A stretch of 55,497 nucleotides of DNA from contig CACJLZ010000004.1 in the NCBI GenBank assembly GCA_902594395.1, forward strand, positions 1 to 55,497, written 5' to 3'. The stretch comes from an uncultured Pelagibacteraceae bacterium. GTDB taxonomy: Bacteria > Pseudomonadota > Alphaproteobacteria > Pelagibacterales > Pelagibacteraceae. Positions 8,297-18,332 of this stretch are shown piece by piece; the stretch's first letter is position 1; each line of letters begins with the position of its first letter. The position numbers and the translations under genes are program-made. Under the pieces are notes generated by a model. It was not told the DNA's origin. It saw only the letters and a program-made list of their open reading frames with translations, and did not search any database.

Positions 8297-9247
8297 TTAG
8301 AATGCAAATGAAGCTACGAACATAGATGCTTCAGCGTCTACATCTGCTGATCCACCAGCGCTTTCAACTTTGTTGAAACCACCAGAAAATGAGATTGAAC
8401 CCATAGTATACGATGCTTGTATACCAGTGTTAACTTCATCATCTCCAGCACCATCGAACTCAATTTCTTGTCTACCTGCAGATACAGTTAGATCATCGTT
8501 GATCGCAATAGATACACCCATGTGAGTAGCATCTTGGTCTGTTGAAGTAGTTGCTTCAAAGTCAACGTCAGTTGACTGAATAGCAGCAGTCACATTACCC
8601 ATAGTGTATTTAGCACCAAAAGTAGTATTTTCAGCTATATCACCATCATCAAACGCACCATACATTAACATTAAACCATCCATTAAACCGTCGTACTTAA
8701 CTGAATATCCTGTTTCAGCTTCAGCTGCAACGCCTGGTTTCGGGTTGTAAGATACAGATATATCAAAACCTGAAGCTGATACATCGTATCCCCACTGACC
8801 AGTTTGTGTGTTACTTGAAGAATCAAGTAAACCATTGTCAGAAGCGCCTGAAACTTCGTTAGCAAGTTCGTATACTGGCGTATATGCATTAGGAATGATA
8901 TCTTTTGCTGAGTCTACACCGCTTGAACTTGATGAAGCACCTGAGAATGATAGTTTACCCATATCACCCATACCAAGTTTTAAATTGTAGTCATCATAAA
9001 CTTTGTGACCAGAACTAGCACCATCTATTTCGTAATAGACAGATACACTCATACCATTATCTAGGTCACCACCTCCGTTAAACTTAATACTGTCACCCAT
9101 TGCCCACGGATTTGTATCCGTTGCACTGTCTAGACCTGTATAAGTTAACGCCGCGCTACCTGAAACACTTAGCTCACCAGCATAAGATGCTGTTGCAACT
9201 AGTGAAGTAGCTAAAGCAGTTAAACCTACTTTTTTTAGTTTGTTCAT
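8297..9247 (-). CDS. Major outer-membrane porin
   Basis: A 316-residue Gram-negative porin. The signal peptide is MNKLKKVGLTALATSLVATASYA, cleaved before GELSVSGSAALTY. The mature part is acidic, rich in Gly/Ser/Asp, shows alternating beta-strand patterns (for example MSVSVYYEID), and ends ASMFVASFAF with the terminal Phe used by BamA. GC content and codon choice are clearly above those of the neighbours, and a strong Shine-Dalgarno (AAGGAG) precedes the ATG; both fit very high expression. It is probably the main diffusion channel of the outer membrane. Substrate specificity is not readable from the sequence. Confidence 0.88.
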   Translation of the reverse strand: MNKLKKVGLTALATSLVATASYAGELSVSGSAALTYTGLDSATDTNPWAMGDSIKFNGGGDLDNGMSVSVYYEIDGASSGHKVYDDYNLKLGMGDMGKLSFSGASSSSSGVDSAKDIIPNAYTPVYELANEVSGASDNGLLDSSSNTQTGQWGYDVSASGFDISVSYNPKPGVAAEAETGYSVKYDGLMDGLMLMYGAFDDGDIAENTTFGAKYTMGNVTAAIQSTDVDFEATTSTDQDATHMGVSIAINDDLTVSAGRQEIEFDGAGDDEVNTGIQASYTMGSISFSGGFNKVESAGGSADVDAEASMFVASFAF

Positions 9248-9263
9248 AAATTTACTCCTTTTT

Positions 9264-9279
9264 TTATAATTAATTATAA
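9264..9279. promoter_or_regulatory. 16-bp palindrome in the porin leader
   Basis: TTATAATTAATTATAA is a perfect inverted repeat immediately upstream of the porin Shine-Dalgarno sequence (about 17-32 bases before its ATG). It could be an operator or a weak hairpin in the 5' leader. A second dyad, TTCTAA-N5-TTAGAA, lies at 9321-9337. In such AT-rich DNA chance is possible; function is inferred only from position. Confidence 0.3.
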
Positions 9280-9464
9280 ACAGAGAATTTCTAACAAAAA
9301 TTGAGCAGTTTCTTAGTAAATTCTAAAAAATTTAGAAATAATTTATAATAGTGTTGCATTTTTACATCACTTTTTTCTCGTATTTCATGTATAATTTAAA
9401 TACAAGGATATTCTAATTTGAAACATAATAAATTGTGCTAAAAGCTTATATTTTTGTAGATATC

Positions 9465-10061
9465 ATGTTTTCAAAACGCCTAATAATTACCCTTCTATCA
9501 GTTCTAGTCCTCTTGCCTCAAAGTGCTTGTGGGCCATTAAAATTTAAAAAAGTAAATGCAGAAAAGGATGTTCCTATTAATGTTAGAGATAGAGTAGCAA
9601 AAAATATTGAAGAAGGAAAAGGGTTTAGACTCATGAATAAACTTGAAAAAGGTAACACCTACGATTTTGCTAGCTCCAATCCACTTTGGAGAGCTACATT
9701 AGACACCTTGGATTTTATGCCTTTAGTATCTGCAAACTACAGTGGAGGTATAGTCGTTACTGATTGGTATAGCGAAAGTAATACACCAAATGAATCTGTT
9801 AAGATTTCAGTTAGATTTCTAACTAACGAAATTAGATCTGATGCATTAGACATAAATGTGTTTTTAAAAAAGTGCTCTGAAAACTTAACCAACTGTTCAG
9901 TTAGTAAAAATAATACAGACCTAGTTGCCGACCTGAATTTAAATATTCTTAAAAGAGCAACAAAATATCAAAAGGAAAGAATTGAGAAATATAAAAAAGA
10001 AAACCCATACGAGATGGGTGATACTAGTTTTAGAAATAACAGATCAAAAAAAAAAAAATAA
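9465..10061 (+). CDS. DUF3576 family lipoprotein-like protein
   Basis: A 198-residue protein from the ATG at 9465. The frame can be read from 9435, but that would put charged residues before the signal sequence. A hydrophobic stretch (LIITLLSVLVLLPQ) ends in SACG, a loose lipobox. The core SNPLWRATLDTLDFMPL, then GGIVVTDWYS, is the hallmark of DUF3576, a conserved alphaproteobacterial family always near leuS. The C-terminus is very Lys-rich. Position in front of leuS-lptE-holA matches relatives and suggests an envelope role, but the function is unknown. A TATAAT at 9390-9395 is a possible -10 element. Confidence 0.82.
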   Translation: MFSKRLIITLLSVLVLLPQSACGPLKFKKVNAEKDVPINVRDRVAKNIEEGKGFRLMNKLEKGNTYDFASSNPLWRATLDTLDFMPLVSANYSGGIVVTDWYSESNTPNESVKISVRFLTNEIRSDALDINVFLKKCSENLTNCSVSKNNTDLVADLNLNILKRATKYQKERIEKYKKENPYEMGDTSFRNNRSKKKK

Positions 10062-10082
10062 ACCGAAAATAATCCAGAAATT

Positions 10083-12623
10083 GTGGAAAGATATAATTTT
10101 AAGCTAGCTGAAAAAAAATGGCAAAATTTCTGGGAAAAAGATAAAACTTTTAAATCAGTAATTAATAAAGATAAAGATAAATTCTATTGTTTGGAAATGT
10201 TTCCTTATCCATCTGGCAAAATTCACATGGGTCATGTTAGAAATTATACAATCGGTGATGTTCTTTCACGATTTAAAACTCTAAAAGGATTTAACGTACT
10301 ACACCCAATGGGGTGGGACTCCTTTGGTATGCCAGCCGAAAACGCAGCTAAACAAAACAATTTAAATCCAAAGGATTGGACTGAAAAAAATATTGATGTA
10401 ATGAAATCTCAACTAAAAATGCTTGGTCTATCAATAGATTGGGATAGAGAAATTTCTACGTGCTCCCCTGAATACTATAAACATCAGCAAAAAATTTTTT
10501 TAGATCTTTATGATAAAGGTCTTGTCTATAGAAAAGAAAGTTACGTTAATTGGGATCCAGTAGATAAAACGGTTCTTGCAAATGAACAAGTCATCGATGG
10601 TAAAGGCTGGAGATCAGGAGCAGCTGTTGAAAGAAAAAAATTAAATCAATGGTTTTTCAAAATTTCTTATTTTTCTGAAGATCTTTTGAATGATCTTAAC
10701 AAGCTAAATGAATGGCCAGATAAAGTAAAAACAATGCAAAAAAATTGGATAGGGAAATCTTTTGGGTGCGAGATAGACTTTAAAATAGAGGGTTCAAAAG
10801 ATATAAAATCCATCAAATGTTACACTACAAGGCCAGATACATTGTTTGGATTTTCCTTTTTAGCATTATCGGTAGACCATCCTTGCTCAAAATATTATGA
10901 AAAAAATAATGATTTTATTAAATTTAAAAAAGAATGTTCAAAAACAGGAACTACTGAAGAATCAATCGCTCAAGCTACGAAAATAGGTTTTAAAACTGAA
11001 CTAGAGGCTATCAATCCCTTGGATAACGAGTCAAAAGTCCCTGTCTACTTTGCTAATTTTGTACTGATGGATTATGGATTTGGGGCTGTCTTTGGTTGTC
11101 CTGCACATGATCAAAGAGATTTTGACTTTGCAAAAAAATATAATCTTCAAATAAAAACGGTAGTAAAACCTGATAATGAGTCTGATGATTATCAAGTTCA
11201 GAAGGAAGCATTTTCAGGAGCAGGAGTTATAATTAATTCTAAATTTTTAAATGGTCTATCAGCACCACAAAATTCAATTGATGAAACAATTAAAATTTTA
11301 GAGGAGAGAAAATTAGGAAAGAAAAAAACTAATTATAGATTAAAGGACTGGGGTATATCAAGACAAAGATATTGGGGTTGTCCAATTCCAATAGCTTATG
11401 ATGCAAATAATAATGTTATCAAAATACCAGAAAAAAATTTACCTGTTACACTTCCAGAGTCTATTGAACTTAATACTAATGGTAATCCATTAGACTCCCA
11501 AACAGAATGGAAGGAAGTTGTGATTGATGGAAAAAAATGTAAAAGAGAAACAGATACTTTAGATACTTTTGTAGACTCATCTTGGTATTATTTAAGATTC
11601 TGTTCAGCAAAAAATACAAATAAAGCTTTTGATATTGAAGATATAGATTATTGGATGCCAGTGGATCAATACATTGGTGGTGTAGAGCATGCAATTTTAC
11701 ATTTGCTTTATTCGCGTTTTTTCATGAGAGCAATAAGTCTTAATAATAAAGAAACGAGTTTTAAAGAACCGTTTGAAGGATTATTTACCCAAGGTATGGT
11801 TTGTCATCAAACATTTAAAGACAATAACAATAATTGGGTTTATCCTGAAGATGTTTTTAGCGAAGATGGAAGAAATTATTATCAAAATAAAGATCCATCA
11901 AAAAAAGTTATAGTTGGTCCATCTGAATCCATGTCAAAATCTAAAAAAAATACTGTTGATCCAGAAAAAATAATAAAACTTTATGGAGCAGACTCGGTCA
12001 GGTTATTTATATTGTCCGACAGTCCTCCAGAAAAAGATATTCAATGGTCAGACAGTGGAATCTCGGCGTCGTTCAAATTTTTACAAAAATTATGGGCTCT
12101 TAATGAGAAAATAGTTTCTAATAAAAAAGAATTTTCAGAATTTGATAAAGATTTAGAAAAATTTACAAATCAAATTATAAAAAAAGTTACTGATGATTTG
12201 GACAGATTTGGTTTTAATGTAGTAATAGCTTCTATTTACAAAATTTACACTTTTTATAATAAGCAAACAAACAAGTCAGATTGGGGCAGTAATTTTTTTG
12301 AAAATTACGTAAAAATTCTAAAGATTATTAATCCTATAATCCCTCATTTTTCTAATGAGTGTCTTGAGAGATTAAATCAACCAGTTAAAAATCTTCAATG
12401 GCCCTCTGCAAATGAAAAATATTTAGATGAAGAAATAGTAAATATTGTAACCCAAATAAATGGTAAAAAAAGGAAGGTTTTTCAAATTGATAAATCAATA
12501 GATAAAGAATCTTTAATTGAAAAGATTAAAAATGATGATCAAATAAAGAAATATATTAATAATAAAAAAATAATAAAGACAATATATATAGAAAATAAAC
12601 TAATAAACTTTATTATAAGATAA
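10083..12623 (+). CDS. leuS: Leucyl-tRNA synthetase
   Basis: Class Ia aminoacyl-tRNA synthetase of 846 residues that charges tRNA-Leu. The ATP-binding HIGH motif appears as [10 protein letters not shown] near residues 47-56 and KMSKS as SMSKSKKN near residue 617. The editing (CP1) domain carries the TTRPDTLFG motif, and the zinc/insert region and anticodon-binding part follow. Translation starts at a GTG. The stop overlaps the lptE ATG by 1 bp, as in other alphaproteobacteria. Confidence 0.97.
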   Translation: MERYNFKLAEKKWQNFWEKDKTFKSVINKDKDKFYCLEMFPYPSGKIHMGHVRNYTIGDVLSRFKTLKGFNVLHPMGWDSFGMPAENAAKQNNLNPKDWTEKNIDVMKSQLKMLGLSIDWDREISTCSPEYYKHQQKIFLDLYDKGLVYRKESYVNWDPVDKTVLANEQVIDGKGWRSGAAVERKKLNQWFFKISYFSEDLLNDLNKLNEWPDKVKTMQKNWIGKSFGCEIDFKIEGSKDIKSIKCYTTRPDTLFGFSFLALSVDHPCSKYYEKNNDFIKFKKECSKTGTTEESIAQATKIGFKTELEAINPLDNESKVPVYFANFVLMDYGFGAVFGCPAHDQRDFDFAKKYNLQIKTVVKPDNESDDYQVQKEAFSGAGVIINSKFLNGLSAPQNSIDETIKILEERKLGKKKTNYRLKDWGISRQRYWGCPIPIAYDANNNVIKIPEKNLPVTLPESIELNTNGNPLDSQTEWKEVVIDGKKCKRETDTLDTFVDSSWYYLRFCSAKNTNKAFDIEDIDYWMPVDQYIGGVEHAILHLLYSRFFMRAISLNNKETSFKEPFEGLFTQGMVCHQTFKDNNNNWVYPEDVFSEDGRNYYQNKDPSKKVIVGPSESMSKSKKNTVDPEKIIKLYGADSVRLFILSDSPPEKDIQWSDSGISASFKFLQKLWALNEKIVSNKKEFSEFDKDLEKFTNQIIKKVTDDLDRFGFNVVIASIYKIYTFYNKQTNKSDWGSNFFENYVKILKIINPIIPHFSNECLERLNQPVKNLQWPSANEKYLDEEIVNIVTQINGKKRKVFQIDKSIDKESLIEKIKNDDQIKKYINNKKIIKTIYIENKLINFIIR

Positions 12624-13093
12624 TGATCAAAAACATAAAATACACTCTTATTTTTTTATTTTTATTGTCCTGTGGGTATTCACCGATTTATCAAACTAAC
12701 CAAAAAATTAATTTTAAATTAGACGTTATTAATTTCTCGGGTGATAATGAAATTGGTAGAGATATTGTAAAAAGTTTAGAAAAATTCAAGGAAGAAGAAA
12801 ATTTAAATATTTTTAATGTAAATTTAAATATTAATAAAAGAGAAATAATTGTAACCAAAGATAAGAAAGGAGATCCTTCAAGTTTCAAAACTACTATTGA
12901 AGTGAATTTAGATTTGATTAATCAAACAAATGCTAGAGTAATTAAAAAAAGATTTATTGAGGAAATAACTTATGATTCAATGGAAAACAAATTTGAATTA
13001 AATCAGTACAAAAACAAGCTTGAAAAAAATATAGTATTTAAAATCATAAAAGATATAGACGTTTTTTTTAGTGTAATTCAAAATGATATGTAA
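12623..13093 (+). CDS. lptE: LPS-assembly lipoprotein LptE
   Basis: A 156-residue lipoprotein with signal [15 protein letters not shown] and lipobox LLSC (Cys17) followed by GYSPIYQ, the typical LptE start. LptE plugs the LptD barrel that inserts lipopolysaccharide in the outer membrane. Sequence conservation in the family is weak, so the call rests on the lipobox plus GYxPxY start and on position between leuS and holA, the standard arrangement. It overlaps holA by 11 bp. Confidence 0.85.
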   Translation: MIKNIKYTLIFLFLLSCGYSPIYQTNQKINFKLDVINFSGDNEIGRDIVKSLEKFKEEENLNIFNVNLNINKREIIVTKDKKGDPSSFKTTIEVNLDLINQTNARVIKKRFIEEITYDSMENKFELNQYKNKLEKNIVFKIIKDIDVFFSVIQNDM

Positions 13094-14081
13094 GTTTTAT
13101 GAGATAGGTAAATATAAAGGAAAAGTAAATTTTTATCTATTTTATGGCGAAAATGAAGGTCAAAAGATTGATATTATTCAATCTAATTTTAATGAATTTA
13201 CTAAAGAAAATACTTTTAAATATAACGAAAAAGAAATAGTCGAAAATAAACAACTTTTATTTGAAAATTTATATTCAAAATCATTTTTTGAAAACGAAAA
13301 GTTAATTTTAGTTTCAGAAGTTACTGATAAAAGTATTGACCTTATCAAGCAAATAATCGCTGATAATATTAGTGATGTTATAATTATTTTGATAGCAAAA
13401 CGATTAGATAAAAAATCTAAAATTAGAAATCTTTTTGAAAAAGAAAAGATTGCACTAATTGTTCCTTTTTACGAAGATAATCCACAAACTTTAATAACAA
13501 TTGCTAGAAAGATTTTAACCGAAAATAAAATTAATTTATCACAGGAAAATTTAAATTTGATAATTGAAAGAGCTCAAGGTGATAGGATTAATCTTAAAAA
13601 TGAATTACAAAAAATAATATTACTATCTCAAAACAAGAAAAAAGTTAATTTAACTGAGATAACAAAATTAACTAATTTGAGTGAGAATTATAGTGCCAAT
13701 GAATTAGTTGATAACTGCTTGTGTAAAAATAAAAAAAAGACTTTAAATATTCTAAACGAGAATATCCCTTCCAGTGAAGATAATATTTTAATTTTGAGAA
13801 CTTTTCTTAATAAATTAAAAAGACTAAGAAAATTAAGATTGAGTTTAAAAGAATCCAATAATGTAGATCAAACAATTAATGCCTTCAAACCTCCAATATT
13901 TTGGAAAGATAAAGATATAATTAAACAACAAATCAAAATATGGGAATTAGATGATATAGAAACGTTCATTGTAGATTTGAACAACACTGAAAGTTTGATA
14001 AAAAAAAATCCTCAGGTCTCTAATCAAATTATAAACAATATGATTTTAGATAAGTTTAAAGATACTAGTATCCAGACTTAA
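13083..14081 (+). CDS. holA: DNA polymerase III subunit delta
   Basis: A 332-residue clamp-loader delta subunit, which opens the beta clamp. The N-terminal part shows FYLFYGENEGQK and the family helix pattern ENEKLILVSEVTDK. The C-terminal helical collar region (INNMILDKF) closes the protein. The Walker-type residues are degenerate, as expected for delta. It overlaps lptE by 11 bp and is convergent with parB (17-bp overlap of the 3' ends). Confidence 0.88.
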   Translation: MICKFYEIGKYKGKVNFYLFYGENEGQKIDIIQSNFNEFTKENTFKYNEKEIVENKQLLFENLYSKSFFENEKLILVSEVTDKSIDLIKQIIADNISDVIIILIAKRLDKKSKIRNLFEKEKIALIVPFYEDNPQTLITIARKILTENKINLSQENLNLIIERAQGDRINLKNELQKIILLSQNKKKVNLTEITKLTNLSENYSANELVDNCLCKNKKKTLNILNENIPSSEDNILILRTFLNKLKRLRKLRLSLKESNNVDQTINAFKPPIFWKDKDIIKQQIKIWELDDIETFIVDLNNTESLIKKNPQVSNQIINNMILDKFKDTSIQT

Positions 14082-14907
14082 TTATATCGATTATCTTATT
14101 TAATTGATCAAGCTCTTTGTAATAGAATGATATAGTGCCTTTATTGTTTTTATTATTCTTAATAGAAACACTAAGTCCAATTTTTTCAGATATAGAGTTT
14201 TCTAATTCACGAATATTTGAATCAACTTTACTAGATGTATTTCTTTTAGTTTTTCTAAATATTTTAACTAAATTTTCTGCTTGTCTTACAGATAATTTTT
14301 TTTCAATAAATTTATTTGCCAAAAAAACAGCATTATCCAGTCCTACTAATATCTTTGCATGTCCAGCCGTAATTTTTTTTTGTTCAACAAAATCAAGAAC
14401 TTCTTTAGGTAAATTAAGTAATCTTAATGAGTTAGAAATATAGCTTCTGCTCTTGCCAATAAATTTTGATACCTTATCTTGATCATATGCAAATTCATCT
14501 ATCAATCTTTTATAGCCTTGTGCCTCCTCTAAAGGATTTAGATCATGTCTCTGAACGTTTTCAACAATTGCAAATTCTAAAGATTTTAGATCATCAGCGT
14601 CTGTAACAACTACAGGAATTTCATGAAGTCCTGCCTTTTGTGCCGCCAACCATCTTCTTTCTCCAGCTATAATCTCATATTTAGAGTTATCCATATTAGA
14701 TCTTCTTACTATAATTGGCTGAATAACACCCCGCTCTTTTATGGAATTAACTAAATCATTTAAGTTTTCTTCATCAAAATTTTTTCTTGGTTGATATTTG
14801 TTTGGAACTATCTCGGCTAAACTTAGATTATTTGTTTTATTTTCAACCTTAGTTTCACCAATCAGGGAAGATAGTCCTCTACCCAGGCCTTTTTTAATTT
14901 TATTCAT
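14065..14907 (-). CDS. parB: Chromosome-partitioning protein ParB
   Basis: A 280-residue centromere-binding CTPase. The N-terminus KKGLGRGLSSLIG is the ParA-interacting segment. The ParB/Srx box GERRWLAAQKAG is at about 82-93, with the arginine-rich motif ENVQRHDLNPLEEA after it. A helix-turn-helix region (KVSKFIGKSRSYISNSLRLL) recognises parS. It is immediately downstream of parA (1-bp overlap), and a parS site lies 1.4 kb upstream inside rsmG, so a complete ParABS system is present beside the probable origin. Confidence 0.97.
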   Translation of the reverse strand: MNKIKKGLGRGLSSLIGETKVENKTNNLSLAEIVPNKYQPRKNFDEENLNDLVNSIKERGVIQPIIVRRSNMDNSKYEIIAGERRWLAAQKAGLHEIPVVVTDADDLKSLEFAIVENVQRHDLNPLEEAQGYKRLIDEFAYDQDKVSKFIGKSRSYISNSLRLLNLPKEVLDFVEQKKITAGHAKILVGLDNAVFLANKFIEKKLSVRQAENLVKIFRKTKRNTSSKVDSNIRELENSISEKIGLSVSIKNNKNNKGTISFYYKELDQLNKIIDIIKSGY

Positions 14908-15701
14908 TATGCTGCACTCCCAATTTTATTTTCCTGTGCAATAAATTCATCGGTAAAACTATAGTATGATTTACTACCTGGACAATTCTTGTCATAAATC
15001 AAAACTGGAATTCCGTGCGATGGCGCTTCGGATAATCTTACGTTTCGAGGTATTACTGTTTGATAAACTTTGTCTTTGAAATAATCTCTTGCTTCTTGTT
15101 CAACCTGCGATGAAAGTTTGTTTCTTCTGTCATACATAGTTAAAAGTATGCCTTGAATCTCTAATTCAGGATTTAAGTTAGTTTTTATTCTCTCAATAGT
15201 CTTCATAAGTTGTGTAAGTCCCTCTAAAGCAAAAAATTCTGTTTGTAGTGGCACAAGCAAAGAATTAGATGTTACTAAAGCCATTACTGTTAAAAGACTC
15301 AAAGAAGGAGGACAGTCTATAAGAATATAATCATATAATCCTCTAGAATCGTTTAAATATGCGGTTAATTTGGCCTTTAAGATAAAGGCTCTATCACTGT
15401 CACCAGCCGTCTCAACCTCTAATCCGGATAAATCTACATTGGATGATATTAAATCAAGATTTTGAAAGTCTGTTTTTTTAATTACGTTTGAAATTGACAT
15501 TGTACCATTAAGAATCGCATAAATTGTCTGATCAGATTGAGAGGTGTTAGATAATCCCAGTCCTGTAGTGGCATTCCCTTGAGGATCTAGATCAATTACT
15601 AAAATTTTTTTTCCAAGTTGAGATAACGCCGAGGCTAAATTAATTACTGTTGTTGTTTTTCCAACCCCACCCTTTTGATTTATTATTGAAATAATTTTCA
15701 T
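14907..15701 (-). CDS. parA: Chromosome-partitioning ATPase ParA
   Basis: A 264-residue ParA/Soj-type ATPase with deviant Walker A KGGVGKTT at residues 10-17 including the signature Lys, Walker A' region VIDLDPQGNATTG, and Walker B YILIDCPPSL. It drives origin segregation with ParB-parS on the nucleoid. It overlaps rsmG and parB by 1 bp each, forming the classical rsmG-parA-parB operon. Confidence 0.97.
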   Translation of the reverse strand: MKIISIINQKGGVGKTTTVINLASALSQLGKKILVIDLDPQGNATTGLGLSNTSQSDQTIYAILNGTMSISNVIKKTDFQNLDLISSNVDLSGLEVETAGDSDRAFILKAKLTAYLNDSRGLYDYILIDCPPSLSLLTVMALVTSNSLLVPLQTEFFALEGLTQLMKTIERIKTNLNPELEIQGILLTMYDRRNKLSSQVEQEARDYFKDKVYQTVIPRNVRLSEAPSHGIPVLIYDKNCPGSKSYYSFTDEFIAQENKIGSAA

Positions 15702-16345
15702 TAAATTTTTTTTTTAATTTTTTTGATATTTAATATAAACGAGTCGTCACTTGTTAAACTTTTTTTTTCCTCATAATCCAAATCCCATTCTTGAAGTGTT
15801 TCGTTAAGAATTTTTCTTCCACTACTTCCCATAAAAAAAATAATATTTCTATATTTTATAAAATTTTCATTAACCAAGTTTAAAATGACAGGCATTGGCT
15901 TAAACGCCCTGGACATAATTGTTCCTGTTTCAATATTTTTAAGTGAAAAAATATCCTTCTGAATTATTTCTGTATTTAAATTTAATTTTTTTGAAACTTC
16001 TCTCAGGAAAACACATTTGTGGTAGCTTTTTTCATAAAGGTTAACTTTCATGTTATTTTTAATTTTTTTCATCACTATAGCCACTATTAATCCAGGCATT
16101 CCACCCCCTGTACCTAAATCTGAGGTTGTATTGCAATTTAAATCAACAAAATCAATAATTTGCGCAGAATCAATAATATGACGCTCTCTTATAGTCTCTT
16201 TTTCAAACATTTTTTTACTTATAATGTTAATTTTTTGATTTTTTTCCTGTATCATCGTAATTAAGCTCTCAAGCTCATTACAAGTTTCACGTGAAACATT
16301 CAAATTAGAGATTTTGGAATAAGAATTTAAAATTAAGTTATCCAT
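15701..16345 (-). CDS. rsmG: 16S rRNA (guanine-527 N7) methyltransferase
   Basis: A 214-residue GidB/RsmG protein that methylates G527 of 16S rRNA with SAM. Motif I is SDLGTGGGMPGLIVAI, preceded by the family segment RERHIIDSAQI. The N-terminal NVSRET (residues 16-21) is encoded by the parS palindrome. Length is normal. It overlaps mnmG and parA by 1 bp on each side, so it is expressed as part of the mnmG-rsmG-parA-parB run. Confidence 0.95.
   Translation of the reverse strand: MDNLILNSYSKISNLNVSRETCNELESLITMIQEKNQKINIISKKMFEKETIRERHIIDSAQIIDFVDLNCNTTSDLGTGGGMPGLIVAIVMKKIKNNMKVNLYEKSYHKCVFLREVSKKLNLNTEIIQKDIFSLKNIETGTIMSRAFKPMPVILNLVNENFIKYRNIIFFMGSSGRKILNETLQEWDLDYEEKKSLTSDDSFILNIKKIKKKI
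16283..16298. promoter_or_regulatory. parS centromere site inside rsmG
   Basis: AGTTTCACGTGAAACA matches the 16-bp bacterial parS consensus TGTTTCACGTGAAACA at 15 of 16 positions; the central 14 bases are a perfect palindrome. It codes for part of NVSRET of RsmG. This is where ParB (encoded 1.4 kb away) would load. It lies about 7.2 kb from the probable oriC, as expected for an origin-proximal centromere. Confidence 0.93.
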
Positions 16346-18216
16346 TAAGCTATATGCTTAATAGACTTTCTTTTGACGTGTGACAACAAAATATATACGG
16401 CTGCAGGAGTGATTCCATCAATTCTTAAGGCCTGACCCATGGTTTTAGGCTTTATTTCTTTAAATTTAGCTTTTACCTCATTAGAAAGGCCTGAAAATTG
16501 ATCATAATCAATATTGTCTGGTATTGTTAAATTCTCATCTCGTTTAAAAGCTAAAATATCAGCCTTTTGCTTTTTCAAATATCCTCTGTAATGAGAGTTA
16601 ATCTCAATCTGCTCATCAATTTCATTCCCATAATCAGAAATTTCAGGCCAAATATTCCTTATTTTTGTCATATCAACACTTTTTTGGGTAAGAATTTCCT
16701 CTGCTGATCTAAAAACACCGTCTTTCGCTATTTTTATTCCAAATTTGTCTGCTTTAGAGGGTGAAATATTTAAATTGGACATTTGAAGAGATATTTTGCT
16801 TAATTTATTAAATTTGTCCTCAAATAATTGTTTTCTATTTTCTGCTATTAGACCAATTTTAGTTCCTTTATGAGTAAGCCTTAAGTCTGCATTATCTGAC
16901 CTAAGACTTAGTCTATATTCTGCTCGAGATGTGAACATTCTATAAGGCTCAGCAACACCTTTAGTGACTAAGTCATCTATCATAACGCCAATGTATGCGT
17001 CTGATCTATCTAATATAAAAGGTTCCATGTTCTTTAAAGATAGAGCAGCATTAATTCCCGCTATAAGGCCTTGAGCAGCTGCTTCTTCATAACCTGTAGT
17101 TCCATTTATTTGACCGGCGAGATAAAGATTTTTGATTTTTTTTGTCTCCAATGTTAAAAAGAGCTCTCTCGGGTCAATATAATCATATTCAATAGCATAT
17201 CCTGGTCTAATTACTTTTACATTCTCTAAACCATTGATATTGTTGAGTATTTCATGTTGCACAACCTCAGGTAGAGATGTAGATATGCCATTAGGGTAAA
17301 TAGTATAATCATTAAGACCCTCTGGCTCTAGAAATATTTGATGTCTTGTCTTATCAGCAAATTTTACTATTTTGTCCTCGATAGACGGACAATATCTAGG
17401 ACCAACACCTTGTATGTTTCCGGAATACATAGCACTTTTAGATAAATTCTTTTCTATTATTTTATGAACCTTTTCGTTTGTATAAGTCATCGAACAAGAA
17501 ACCTGGTTGTTTAAATTTTTTTTAGTCAGAAAAGAAAAAAAATATGGATCTTGATCGGCAAACTGTTTTTCCAAATTTTCAAAATTAATTGTTCTAGAAT
17601 CTAATCTAGGAGGTGTTCCTGTTTTTAATCTTCCAATTTTGAAATTATATTTTTCTAATTGTTCACTTAAACCTGTACTCGGTTTTTCATTAAATCGTCC
17701 AGCAGGAGTTCTTTCATCACCTATATGTATCAAACCATTCAAAAAAGTGCCTGTTGTTAAGATTAACTTGTCACAACTCACTTTGTTACCTTTAAGTGTT
17801 ATAAACCCACTTATTTGGTTATTTTCGAAAATAAACTTTATTACAGGATCCGAAAAAATGCTTAAATTACAGTAGTTTACGAGTTTTTCTTGCATATATT
17901 TACGATATAATGATCTGTCAGACTGGGTTCGAGGTCCTCTAACTGCAGGTCCTCTACTTCTATTTAATAGTCTAAATTGTATTCCAGACTTGTCTGCTAC
18001 CTCTCCCATAACACCATCTAAAGCATCGATTTCTCTAACTAGGTGACCTTTACCTAAGCCACCTATAGCTGGATTGCATGACATCTCTCCGATTGTATTC
18101 TTGTTATGTGTAAACAAAGCGGTATTTGCACCAAGCCTTGCTGAGGCCGCTGCAGCTTCACAACCAGCATGACCGCCGCCGATAACAACTACATCAAACT
18201 GAAAATCTTTTTTCAT
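16345..18216 (-). CDS. mnmG: tRNA U34 carboxymethylaminomethyl synthase subunit MnmG
   Basis: A 623-residue FAD-binding subunit (GidA) that, with MnmE, installs cmnm5U at tRNA wobble position 34. The dinucleotide-binding motif [14 protein letters not shown] is at residues 9-22. [11 protein letters not shown] and the C-terminal helical tail ([14 protein letters not shown]) are typical. Length matches the family. mnmE is next upstream, but a terminator and a gap of about 115 bp separate the two, so mnmG likely has its own promoter. Confidence 0.97.
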   Translation of the reverse strand: MKKDFQFDVVVIGGGHAGCEAAAASARLGANTALFTHNKNTIGEMSCNPAIGGLGKGHLVREIDALDGVMGEVADKSGIQFRLLNRSRGPAVRGPRTQSDRSLYRKYMQEKLVNYCNLSIFSDPVIKFIFENNQISGFITLKGNKVSCDKLILTTGTFLNGLIHIGDERTPAGRFNEKPSTGLSEQLEKYNFKIGRLKTGTPPRLDSRTINFENLEKQFADQDPYFFSFLTKKNLNNQVSCSMTYTNEKVHKIIEKNLSKSAMYSGNIQGVGPRYCPSIEDKIVKFADKTRHQIFLEPEGLNDYTIYPNGISTSLPEVVQHEILNNINGLENVKVIRPGYAIEYDYIDPRELFLTLETKKIKNLYLAGQINGTTGYEEAAAQGLIAGINAALSLKNMEPFILDRSDAYIGVMIDDLVTKGVAEPYRMFTSRAEYRLSLRSDNADLRLTHKGTKIGLIAENRKQLFEDKFNKLSKISLQMSNLNISPSKADKFGIKIAKDGVFRSAEEILTQKSVDMTKIRNIWPEISDYGNEIDEQIEINSHYRGYLKKQKADILAFKRDENLTIPDNIDYDQFSGLSNEVKAKFKEIKPKTMGQALRIDGITPAAVYILLSHVKRKSIKHIA

Positions 18217-18275
18217 GGTCTGAATTTATATTCGATTAGAATATTTACAAGATTTCTGTTTTTTTTCTTAAAAAG

Positions 18276-18290
18276 CGTTGTTTAGCAACG
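18276..18290 (-). terminator. Rho-independent terminator of mnmE
   Basis: Reading the minus strand, the stem CGTTG, loop CTAAA and stem CAACG are followed by CTTTTTAAG. It sits about 42 bp past the mnmE stop and before the mnmG start. No T-run follows on the plus strand, so it acts on the mnmE transcript. Confidence 0.75.
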
Positions 18291-18332
18291 AAAATCAATA
18301 AAAAGCTTCAAAAAAACCCAATAAAACAGCTA

